Source: Patescibacteria group bacterium
GTDB lineage: Bacteria; Patescibacteriota; Gracilibacteria; JAHISY01
DNA: 5,838 bases
Direction: 5' to 3'
Assembly: GCA_018817365.1 (NCBI GenBank)
Contig: JAHISY010000095.1
Span: forward strand, 1 to 5,838
Below the pieces are notes generated by a model. It had not been told where the DNA came from. It saw only the letters and a program-made list of their open reading frames with translations, and made no database searches. Each line of letters begins with the position of its first letter. Position 1 is the first letter of the stretch. Shown here in pieces: positions 1-4,937 of this stretch. The position numbers were made by a program, and so were the translations under genes.

Positions 1-411
1 GACAATTTTTTTCGCTTTTTCGAAACCCCCATCGAGATAAACGGCGCCGAGCACCGCTTCAAAAACATTCGCAAGCAAGTACGGTTTCTCCGCCCCGCCC
101 GATCGGGCTTCTCCTTTCGATAATTTCAGATGTTTGCCAAAATCCAACTCCGCGGCAACTTCCGCGAGCGTCTCGCCTTTCACGAGAGCGGAACGGAGCG
201 CGGTGAGCTCACCTTCCGGTTTTTTGGGAAATTTTTGAAAAAGAAATTTCGTGACAATCAATTCCAAAACCGCGTCCCCGAGAAACTCGAGCCGCTCGTT
301 GTGCTCCGAAACTCCGTGATTTTCATTTACGAAGCTCCGATGCACGAAAGCCGTTTCGAGCAGCGCAGAATTTTTAAATTCGTGCGCAAGCTTTTTTTGG
401 AGATCTTTCAT
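1..411 (-). CDS. rnc: Ribonuclease III, N-terminal part (cut by window edge)
   Basis: RNase III is the double-strand-specific endonuclease that processes rRNA precursors and structured mRNAs in the cytoplasm. Reading leftwards from the ATG at 411-409 gives 137 residues of open frame to the edge. The family signature NERLEFLGDAV lies at residues 38-48, with metal-ligand positions E39/E42/D46, and a second catalytic segment (LLANVFEAVLGAVYLD) at 112-127 carries E118. The usual Asp three residues before that Glu (E. coli D114) is Asn here, N115. Essentially only the nuclease domain is visible; the C-terminal double-stranded-RNA-binding domain, if present, lies outside. The ATG overlaps the nusB stop as ATGA, so translation is probably coupled to nusB, and there is no Shine-Dalgarno sequence. 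Family identity is very secure; full length is unknown. Confidence 0.95.
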   Translation of the reverse strand, partial: MKDLQKKLAHEFKNSALLETAFVHRSFVNENHGVSEHNERLEFLGDAVLELIVTKFLFQKFPKKPEGELTALRSALVKGETLAEVAAELDFGKHLKLSKGEARSGGAEKPYLLANVFEAVLGAVYLDGGFEKAKKIV

Positions 412-836
412 TTTTCAAATTCTAATTCTTTTTTCGCGGAAGATAAAACTCCGTTCACAAGCCGGCGGGATGAATCGTCGGAATAGTTTTTAGCGATTTC
501 CACGAATTCGTTGAGTGTGGCTTTCGGCGGAATGTTGAACTCGCCGAGAAATTTCAACTCCGCCAGCCCAACCAAAAGAACCGCGGCATCGAGTTTTGCG
601 ATTTTGTGAAACGGCCATTCCGGCGCGAGCTGCTCAATCCACGCTTTGAGTTCGGCGGAATGATTAAAAGTAGCTTCGAGCAGCGCGCTCGCGAAATCTT
701 TTTCAAAAGGCAGCCCAGACTCCGCGATATTTTTTTCAAAAATTTCCAACCACCCCTCGTCGACCCCGCGAAACTCACACTCGAAAACAGTTCGCATCAC
801 CGCCTCCCGAACCGCTCTCCGATTAGCCGCTGGCAT
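408..836 (-). CDS. nusB: Transcription antitermination factor NusB
   Basis: NusB binds boxA RNA with S10 (NusE) and joins the antitermination complex on rRNA operons. The 142-residue product has the usual NusB length. The N-terminus ANRRAVREAVMRTVFECEF (residues 4-22) matches the family's R-x-x-R-E-A-V opening. The C-terminal half carries the hallmark pattern: WPFHKIAKLDAAVLLVGLAE (74-93), then IPPKATLNEFVEIAK (102-116) and SSRRLVNGVLSS (122-133). The ATG at 836 is chosen because the family motif begins almost immediately. It is preceded by AT-rich sequence without a Shine-Dalgarno. The TGA stop overlaps the rnc start by 4 nt. Linkage to rnc and rpmF points to a ribosome-biogenesis transcription unit. 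Cytoplasmic and all-helical by family. Confidence 0.95.
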   Translation of the reverse strand: MPAANRRAVREAVMRTVFECEFRGVDEGWLEIFEKNIAESGLPFEKDFASALLEATFNHSAELKAWIEQLAPEWPFHKIAKLDAAVLLVGLAELKFLGEFNIPPKATLNEFVEIAKNYSDDSSRRLVNGVLSSAKKELEFEK

Positions 837-930
837 AATTCAATTCTTAATTATCAATGTGCAATAAATTTAGATTTGGCTTTTTGGAAAAAGCATTAAA
901 AATTGTGCATTATAAATTGCAACATTGCGT
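837..930 (-). promoter_or_regulatory. rpmF-nusB intergenic region with candidate -10 box for nusB-rnc
   Basis: This 94-nt AT-rich gap is the largest space in the leftward group. On the minus strand it contains a perfect TATAAT (914-909), about 73 nt before nusB, and a weaker GATAAT (855-850) 13 nt before the nusB ATG. Neither has a recognisable TTGACA-like -35 at 16-18 bp. A 16-nt perfect palindrome, GCTTTTTGGAAAAAGC, sits at 879-894. An imperfect direct repeat (TTTATAATGCACAATT and TTTATTGCACATTG) flanks it. An internal promoter for nusB-rnc is plausible but unproven; nusB could equally be read through from upstream. Confidence 0.3.
879..894. repeat. Perfect 16-nt palindrome between rpmF and nusB
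   Basis: GCTTTTT-GG-AAAAAGC reads the same on both strands apart from its 2-nt centre. As RNA it could form only a short AT-rich hairpin, and no U-run follows in either direction, so it is not a convincing terminator. A protein-binding site between the possible upstream -10 (914-909) and nusB is conceivable. Function unknown. Confidence 0.35.
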
Positions 931-1173
931 CTATGCTTTCACTTTTTGAATTTTTTTCTCATCTTTTTTGGCAAAATCAATCACCACTCTTCCGCGATAG
1001 TAGCCGCAAATCAAGCAAGCAGTGTGTGGACTGCGTGGCTGCTGACATTTCGGACAGGCAACCGTTTTGGTAAGGTTATTTAGCCTTTTTAATTCTCCCC
1101 GCTTCCATGTGGAGTACCGACGATTCCCACGAGCAGTAGAAGCGCGACGTTTGGGGACGGGGTGTTTGGCCAT
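931..1173 (-). CDS. rpmF: Large-subunit ribosomal protein bL32 (zinc-binding form)
   Basis: This is a small basic protein of the 50S subunit. The 80-residue product opens with the diagnostic MAKHPVPKRRASTARGNRR (1-19) and carries a zinc ribbon with C40-x2-C43 and C53-x2-C56. It is therefore the four-cysteine (C+) form, which binds zinc. GYYRGRVV (57-64) closes the family core. The remaining residues (about 65-80) form a lysine-rich tail longer than in typical 56-62-residue bL32 proteins. The ATG at 1173 is fixed by the conserved N-terminus. It lies 18 nt after the bactofilin-like gene, with no Shine-Dalgarno, so the two are probably cotranscribed. A TAATTT hexamer 9 nt before the ATG could be a -10 but has no -35 partner. 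Identity is very secure. Confidence 0.96.
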   Translation of the reverse strand: MAKHPVPKRRASTARGNRRYSTWKRGELKRLNNLTKTVACPKCQQPRSPHTACLICGYYRGRVVIDFAKKDEKKIQKVKA

Positions 1174-1191
1174 TTTTCGTGGAAATTAAAG

Positions 1192-2319
1192 TTAAACTAG
1201 TTTAGCTTTTTTGGCGGCTTTGTAAAGTTCGAATTTCGTGAGAATCAATCCACCGAGTGTGAGAACAAAAATCGTAAGTTTCAGAATTCCACCGAATCCG
1301 GGGATCAAACCGATCGCGGCGAAAATCACCGCACCCGCCGCAAGCGCGAGCAGCTTTCGAGGATAACTCGTTTCTTTTTTCTGCTTGAAAATCAGCGAAC
1401 CCGCCGTGAAACCGACAAGCGCTCCTGCAGTCAAGAGCGCGAGAATCCACGCCACGATGAGAATCCCGCCGAGCCACACTCCGAGCATTGTGATAAAAAG
1501 CAAAATCGCTACGAGCGGCGCAAAAAGCGCCAAAACTCCCGCGAGCAAACTCCACCAAAATTTTTCGCGAATCACGCTCGCGAAAGTCGCGGTGGATTTT
1601 CCGAGAATCGCGAGCAAAGCAGCACCCGCCACGAAACCGATCAAAAGCGTGAAAAGTTTTCCCGCAAAATCGAACCGCTGTCCCACTCCCGCAAAGCCGG
1701 CAGCAGTTTTTTTGAAGTCTTTTCTTTCGACCGAAGAAGCCACTCCTGTCGGAATTTCAATTTCCGCATCGGAAAAATAAGTGAGCTTACCAGCGATTTT
1801 CGCACTCTCGCTGAAATTAATTTTTTTGCCCACTCGAATCTCCGCATCCCCGCCAACTTCTCCTGCGAAATTAATCTCATCTCCAATAAGCTGAAGGTCG
1901 CCCCCCACGCTGCCGACGAAATTCAACATTCCGCCCGCGATACTCGCATCACCCGCAATTGCAGAATTTTCCGTAAAATTGACCACGCCGCCCGCGAGTA
2001 CCGCATCCCCGCCGACTGAACCAACGAGGGTAATCACGCTGCCGAGTGCGCGCAAATCATCGCCAATCTCGGAAGTAATCGTGAGCGCGCTCCCCGCCGC
2101 CACGAGGTCGTTTGAAACTTTTTTATCGACATTTACAATCGCGCCCGCAAGATAAGCGTCATCCGAAATGGGGGTTTTCAGCTCGACCAATTCTCCCGCA
2201 GAATAAAAATCATTCCCGATTGTGATCGATACTGCCGACCTTTCGAAACCTTTCGCGAGAACAGAAGTAGGAAAAACAAACAGAACAGTGACAAAAAGAA
2301 GTTTGATTGCGGTTTTCAT
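1192..2319 (-). CDS. Exported polymer-forming (bactofilin-like) beta-solenoid protein with C-terminal membrane domain
   Basis: The product has 375 residues from the ATG at 2319. Residues 1-22 look like a signal peptide (lysine, hydrophobic core, then S-V-L-A before K23). Residues about 35-192 hold nine rungs of about 17 residues with a [GS]-[GND]-D-x3-AG-x2-[IVL]-x-[FIV] pattern (for example GGDAVLAGGVVNF at 103-115). This fits a right-handed beta-helix of the polymer-forming/bactofilin type. After a charged linker (about 193-215) come about five hydrophobic segments (near 220-240, 255-278, 281-310, 322-340 and 345-362) and a lysine-rich end. I infer an outward-facing solenoid anchored in the cytoplasmic membrane, perhaps acting in envelope structure; the function is not established. 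An in-frame TTG at 2346 would add nine residues before the signal peptide and is less likely. The gene diverges from nadA. Confidence 0.8.
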   Translation of the reverse strand: MKTAIKLLFVTVLFVFPTSVLAKGFERSAVSITIGNDFYSAGELVELKTPISDDAYLAGAIVNVDKKVSNDLVAAGSALTITSEIGDDLRALGSVITLVGSVGGDAVLAGGVVNFTENSAIAGDASIAGGMLNFVGSVGGDLQLIGDEINFAGEVGGDAEIRVGKKINFSESAKIAGKLTYFSDAEIEIPTGVASSVERKDFKKTAAGFAGVGQRFDFAGKLFTLLIGFVAGAALLAILGKSTATFASVIREKFWWSLLAGVLALFAPLVAILLFITMLGVWLGGILIVAWILALLTAGALVGFTAGSLIFKQKKETSYPRKLLALAAGAVIFAAIGLIPGFGGILKLTIFVLTLGGLILTKFELYKAAKKAKLV

Positions 2320-2329
2320 TTTTTGGAAA

Positions 2330-2347
2330 GTTACCAAGGTTACCAAA
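2330..2347. repeat. Tandem 9-bp repeat GTTACCAAG-GTTACCAAA between the divergent genes
   Basis: Two adjacent 9-bp units match at 8 of 9 positions and lie just upstream of the bactofilin-like gene's ATG. The junction contains GGTTACC, which is itself palindromic around its centre. The repeat falls within the predicted short 5' leader of that gene. It could be an operator or leader-RNA element; no function is known. Confidence 0.45.
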
Positions 2348-2356
2348 ACAGTGAAA

Positions 2357-2365
2357 ATTTTAGCA
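2357..2365 (-). promoter_or_regulatory. Extended -10 (TGCTAAAAT) for the bactofilin-like gene
   Basis: The minus strand reads TGCTAAAAT from 2365 to 2357, matching the extended -10 form TGnTAnnnT. Transcription would begin near 2350 and give a leader of about 31 nt before the ATG at 2319. No good -35 is present; ATAACA at 18 bp spacing is the closest. The same 11-mer, TGCTAAAATTT, precedes polA, which strengthens the call. Confidence 0.5.
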
Positions 2366-2380
2366 AAATTATCCGCGGCG

Positions 2381-2389
2381 TGTTATTTT
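2381..2389 (+). promoter_or_regulatory. Extended -10 (TGTTATTTT) for nadA
   Basis: TGTTATTTT fits TGnTAnnnT and is followed by 6 nt (CTTTGC) and then the GTG at 2396. Initiation would therefore fall on the start codon and give a leaderless mRNA. A weak -35-like TTAGCA lies at 2360-2365 (18 bp spacing). The element lies 15 bp from the opposing promoter of the bactofilin-like gene. Confidence 0.45.
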
Positions 2390-2395
2390 CTTTGC

Positions 2396-3307
2396 GTGAA
2401 TTTCGAGGAAATGAAATCGCGAATTGCAAAATTGAAGCGCGCGAAAAACGCGATAATTTTGGCGCACAATTACCAACTGCCGGAAATTTATGATGTGGCT
2501 GATTTCATCGGCGACAGTTTCGAACTCGCGATGCGAGCCCGCGCGACAAATGCAGAAATTATTGTTTTCGCGGGAGTGAAATTTATGGCGGAATCAGCGA
2601 AAATTCTGAATCCAGAAAAAAAGGTGCTGTTGCCTGATCTCGCTGCCGGTTGTCCGCTCGCCGATTTTGCGACAGCGGAAAAATTACGGGAGCGAAAAAA
2701 AGAATTCCCGGAAGCTGCAGTAGTGGCATATGTGAATTCGAGCGCGGCGGTAAAAGCGGAAAGCGACGTGTGCTGCACTTCCGCAAACGCGGTGGAAATT
2801 TGCCGGAAGCTGTCCGCGCAACAAATTCTTTTCGTGCCGGATCGAAATCTCGGCGAGTGGGTAGCGGAGCAACTGCCGAAAAAAAAGATAATTTTGTGGA
2901 ACGGACATTGCTATGTGCATTCGAAAATTTCGGCAGAAACGGTCGCGGCAGCGAAAAAATTGCATCCTCAGGCTGCCGTCCTCGCTCATCCCGAATGTCC
3001 GCGAGAAATTCGCGAACTCGCGGATGAAGTCCTCGGAACCGGCGGGATGCTGAAGTTTGTGAAAAATTCGGCAGCAATAAAATTTTTGATTGGAACAGAG
3101 AGTGGGATGTTGGAAAAATTGCGGCGAATGACCAGCAGCAAAAAATTCTTCGCGCTCGGCGGTGAATGCCTCACGATGAAAAAAATCACGCTTGCAAAAG
3201 TTTTGCACTCGCTGGAAAACGACAAATTCGAAATCGAAGTAGAAGCGGCAATCGCGGAAAAAGCGCGCGAAAGTTTGGAGAGAATGATCAAGTTGACGGG
3301 AAAATAA
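2396..3307 (+). CDS. nadA: Quinolinate synthase (4Fe-4S) NadA
   Basis: NadA condenses iminoaspartate with dihydroxyacetone phosphate to quinolinate in de novo NAD synthesis. Counting from the ATG at 2411, the protein is 298 residues, the length I recall for Thermotoga maritima NadA, and it follows that protein nearly gap-free. It has AHNYQLPE (18-25; H19, Y21), GDSFELA (34-40), the three cluster cysteines C81 (AAGCPLA), C167 (NGHCYVH) and C253 (GGECLTMKK), YVNS (107-110), VCCTSANAVE (120-129), PDRNLGE (143-149) and AHPECP (192-197). All active-site residues I can recall are present, so it looks functional. I start it at GTG 2396 because an extended -10 ends 6 nt before it. ATG 2411, preceded by GAGG only 2 nt away, is the alternative. 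No nadB or nadC lies in the window. Confidence 0.95.
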   Translation: MNFEEMKSRIAKLKRAKNAIILAHNYQLPEIYDVADFIGDSFELAMRARATNAEIIVFAGVKFMAESAKILNPEKKVLLPDLAAGCPLADFATAEKLRERKKEFPEAAVVAYVNSSAAVKAESDVCCTSANAVEICRKLSAQQILFVPDRNLGEWVAEQLPKKKIILWNGHCYVHSKISAETVAAAKKLHPQAAVLAHPECPREIRELADEVLGTGGMLKFVKNSAAIKFLIGTESGMLEKLRRMTSSKKFFALGGECLTMKKITLAKVLHSLENDKFEIEVEAAIAEKARESLERMIKLTGK

Positions 3308-3340
3308 AACTTCACTAAACTCTTCCGGCTATTTGTTTTT

Positions 3341-3346
3341 TAATTT
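3341..3346 (+). promoter_or_regulatory. Candidate -10 (TAATTT) just before rpsP
   Basis: TAATTT ends 6 nt (TTTGAA) before the TTG start of rpsP, the same spacing as at nadA. There is no TG extension and no -35 at 16-18 bp. The run is T-rich, so chance occurrence is possible; support comes mainly from repetition of the arrangement at other starts. Confidence 0.3.
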
Positions 3347-3352
3347 TTTGAA

Positions 3353-3874
3353 TTGCTGACAATCCGCCTCGCTCGCGTGGGAAGAGAAAATCTCCAGAAA
3401 TTCCGGCTTGTAGCGCAAGAAAAAACGAAAAGCCCGAAATCCGGAAAAGTGGTGGCAATCGTGGGTAGTTACGATCCGATTAATACCGAGAACAATCTCA
3501 TTTTCGATGCGGAAAAAATCGAGCAATTCATCAAAAATGGAGCTGAACTGAGCGATACCGTCGCGCGGCTTTTATTGAAAAATGGATTCAAAAAGGAACT
3601 CGCTGAGAAATTCGTAAAAAAATACACGAAGCAAAAATCGAAGAAGGCCAATACCGAAGAAGCAGTCAAGCCTGTGGAAAAAGTCGCTGCCGATAAACCC
3701 GGCGAAAGTGAAACTTCGACTGAGCCGACGACGGACGAGCATGCTGCCGAAAAACCGAAAGCGGAGGAAGCAGCTCCCGCAGCGGCTGAACCGATAAAAA
3801 AAGCGCCCGCTGAGACATCTGAATCCGCGAAAACCGAAACACCGCCAGAAGATAAATCCAAAAAAGATTCCTGA
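3353..3874 (+). CDS. rpsP: Small-subunit ribosomal protein bS16 with long low-complexity tail
   Basis: bS16 is an assembly protein of the 30S subunit. The product is 173 residues, about twice the usual length. Residues 1-90 are the bS16 core: MLTIRLARVGRENLQKFRLV (1-20), KSGKVVAIVGSYDP (29-42), then FDAEKIEQFIKNGAELSDTV (51-70) and ARLLLKNGF (71-79). Residues about 93-173 are a tail of Lys, Glu, Ala, Pro and Thr with no predicted fold. The start is TTG: the family N-terminus (M-x-x-IRL-R-G) aligns exactly there and an in-frame TAA at 3341 rules out anything further upstream. No Shine-Dalgarno precedes it. It follows nadA by 45 nt and leads into khpA, a conserved bacterial pairing. Identity is very secure. 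Confidence 0.94.
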   Translation: MLTIRLARVGRENLQKFRLVAQEKTKSPKSGKVVAIVGSYDPINTENNLIFDAEKIEQFIKNGAELSDTVARLLLKNGFKKELAEKFVKKYTKQKSKKANTEEAVKPVEKVAADKPGESETSTEPTTDEHAAEKPKAEEAAPAAAEPIKKAPAETSESAKTETPPEDKSKKDS

Positions 3875-3920
3875 CTCCACTTCTTACTAACTCGCTCCTT
3901 AATTTTTAATCCTATTCCCA

Positions 3921-4388
3921 ATGAGTGATGAAGCAACTACTGCTGCGAGCAGTGATCCCACCACCGGTCATGATAAAGATTTTCTTGAGGCGACGGTAAA
4001 AGCCATTGTCGATCACCCCGAGGATGTCATCGTCGAAAGGACGGTGGATGATCTCGGGGTGCTGATCAAACTCCGCGTGAATGAAGCAGACATGAGCAAA
4101 ATCGTAGGGAAGGAAGGTCGCACCGCGAAAGCTCTTCGCACGCTTCTTCGCTTAGTCGGTTCGAAATTTGATCAGCGCGTTAATTTGAAAATCCTCGAAC
4201 CGGACGGCAGCGAGCGCCGCGCGGAGACTGAGAAAGAAGTACCCGCCGCGACAAAGAAAGTGAATTCGCCTGCCAAACCAGCAGTCGCTAAATCAAAAGA
4301 AGGTCTGTCTCCAAAATCCGGAGCGAAGGAGGAAGCCTCGGCAAAGGAGGGCGAAGAAGCAGCTGGCGCTTTTGAAAATGTGATTTAA
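3921..4388 (+). CDS. khpA: KhpA-type KH-domain RNA-binding protein with long tail
   Basis: KhpA (YlqC) is a small RNA-binding protein that partners KhpB/EloR in several bacteria and is linked to cell elongation and RNA regulation. The 155-residue product has a 19-residue polar N-terminal extension. A single KH domain follows (about 20-93): FLEATVKAIVDHPEDV (21-36), beta-strands around VLIKLRV (47-53), the GxxG loop GKEG (63-66), and the RTAKALRTLLRLVGSK helix (67-82). The usual protein is about 75-85 residues; here residues 94-155 are an added Lys/Glu/Ala/Pro-rich tail like that on the neighbouring bS16. The ATG at 3921 has no Shine-Dalgarno. TAATTT at 3900-3905 could act as a -10 giving a leader of under 10 nt. 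The position directly after rpsP supports the assignment. Confidence 0.9.
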   Translation: MSDEATTAASSDPTTGHDKDFLEATVKAIVDHPEDVIVERTVDDLGVLIKLRVNEADMSKIVGKEGRTAKALRTLLRLVGSKFDQRVNLKILEPDGSERRAETEKEVPAATKKVNSPAKPAVAKSKEGLSPKSGAKEEASAKEGEEAAGAFENVI

Positions 4389-4399
4389 AGCGGTTAAAC

Positions 4400-4428
4400 T
4401 TGAAAAGGATTTTCGATTTATTTAACTT
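4400..4428 (+). promoter_or_regulatory. Candidate promoter TTGAAA-17 bp-TAACTT for the pilin-like gene
   Basis: TTGAAA (4400-4405) and TAACTT (4423-4428) are separated by exactly 17 bp, and the -10 ends 7 nt before the ATG at 4436. This is the best -35/-10 pair in the window and predicts a leaderless or nearly leaderless transcript. The TTG of the -35 box is also the only earlier in-frame start codon of the gene, so promoter and TTG-start readings compete. Confidence 0.45.
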
Positions 4429-4435
4429 TACGGAA

Positions 4436-4906
4436 ATGCCTTTCGACTTCATTCCTAACGCGATGGCGCAAAGCGGTGTGAACTACACCAACCTTGAGCA
4501 GCTAAATCTCAGCGATGTAGTTTATCTTTTTGCAGCGCTGGCAATCCTCGGATCCGGCGCGTTGGCGATTATTTTTATTTTCTTCGGCGGCTTTTCTTTC
4601 ATCCTCTCGGGTGGCGACGAAGCGAAGGTGAAGCAGGCCATCCACACGATTCGCTACGCCATCATCGGACTGGTAATTTCCCTCCTCTCGCTTGTTTTCG
4701 TGCCCTTGATCGGAAAACTTTTTGGGGTAAATTTCAATTTCTTCGATTTTGAGACTCTTTCGAACCGCATCAACACGCTCTTTGATCAATTCCGCGAAGA
4801 AGACTCCACGCCTACCACACTACAAACTATCCCTTCTGATCAAGTTGTTCCAGCCACTTCAAAAGAAATATTGCCTGAAGTTTCGCTCGACGAACTCGTG
4901 AAGTAA
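4436..4906 (+). CDS. T4SS-pilin-like (TrbC/VirB2-type) two-helix membrane protein
   Basis: From the ATG at 4436 the product is 156 residues. A polar N-terminus (1-27) leads into a hydrophobic helix (about 28-57), then SGGDEAKVKQAIHTIRYAI (58-76), a second helix (about 75-98), and a polar acidic C-terminal tail (101-156). Two helices joined by a short SGGDE-x-K-V-x-x-A loop are typical of the small pilin-like proteins annotated as TrbC/VirB2 or T4SS_pilin in Patescibacteria; the family call is from memory of that pattern. The tail is long for a pilin. A TTG at 4400 would give 168 residues beginning M-K-R-I-F and place NAMAQ where a signal-peptidase site might be, but the intervening stretch is poorly hydrophobic. 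No other secretion or pilus gene is present. It may be a membrane protein of unknown role. Confidence 0.7.
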   Translation: MPFDFIPNAMAQSGVNYTNLEQLNLSDVVYLFAALAILGSGALAIIFIFFGGFSFILSGGDEAKVKQAIHTIRYAIIGLVISLLSLVFVPLIGKLFGVNFNFFDFETLSNRINTLFDQFREEDSTPTTLQTIPSDQVVPATSKEILPEVSLDELVK

Positions 4907-4921
4907 TTTTCCGGTCATCGG

Positions 4922-4930
4922 TGCTAAAAT
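4922..4930 (+). promoter_or_regulatory. Extended -10 (TGCTAAAAT) for polA
   Basis: TGCTAAAAT fits TGnTAnnnT and ends 7 nt (TTCCCGC) before the GTG at 4938, predicting a leaderless polA mRNA. The 11-mer TGCTAAAATTT is identical to that at the bactofilin-like promoter on the other strand. No -35 match is visible. It sits in the 31-nt gap after the pilin-like gene. Confidence 0.5.
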
Positions 4931-4937
4931 TTCCCGC

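Noticed and set aside
130..486. Plus-strand open frame opposite rnc
   Set aside because: Antisense shadow of rnc and the nusB 3' end; the opposite strand carries clear RNase III and NusB motifs.
879..894. Palindrome as a terminator after rpmF
   Set aside because: The stem is almost all A:T with a 2-nt centre and no U-run follows on either strand.
1385..1780. Plus-strand open frame opposite the membrane domain of the bactofilin-like gene
   Set aside because: Low-complexity Lys/Ala/Pro translation typical of an antisense shadow; no family pattern.
1744..2217. CRISPR-like or DNA tandem repeat array
   Set aside because: The 51-bp periodicity is at protein level only; the DNA units are diverged and lie in a coding frame.
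2344..2346. TTG start for the bactofilin-like gene
   Set aside because: It would place nine residues before a well-formed signal peptide, and the candidate leader repeats lie in this stretch.
2222..2395. Upstream in-frame extension of nadA to an ATG at 2222
   Set aside because: It would overlap the signal-peptide region of the divergent gene, and the extra residues match nothing in NadA; family alignment starts at 2396-2411.
2583..3208. Long minus-strand open frames inside nadA
   Set aside because: Arg/Phe-rich shadow translations opposite a highly conserved enzyme.
3308..3352. Rho-independent terminator between nadA and rpsP, because of T-runs
   Set aside because: No GC-rich hairpin precedes the T-runs; the sequence fits a -10-like region better.
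408..3874. Alternative genetic code (UGA as Gly), as in Gracilibacteria
   Set aside because: nusB and rpsP end in TGA at the expected family ends and no conserved reading frame contains an internal TGA.
3469..3936. Minus-strand open frames opposite rpsP
   Set aside because: Ser/Phe-rich shadows of the repetitive Lys/Glu/Ala tail codons of bS16.
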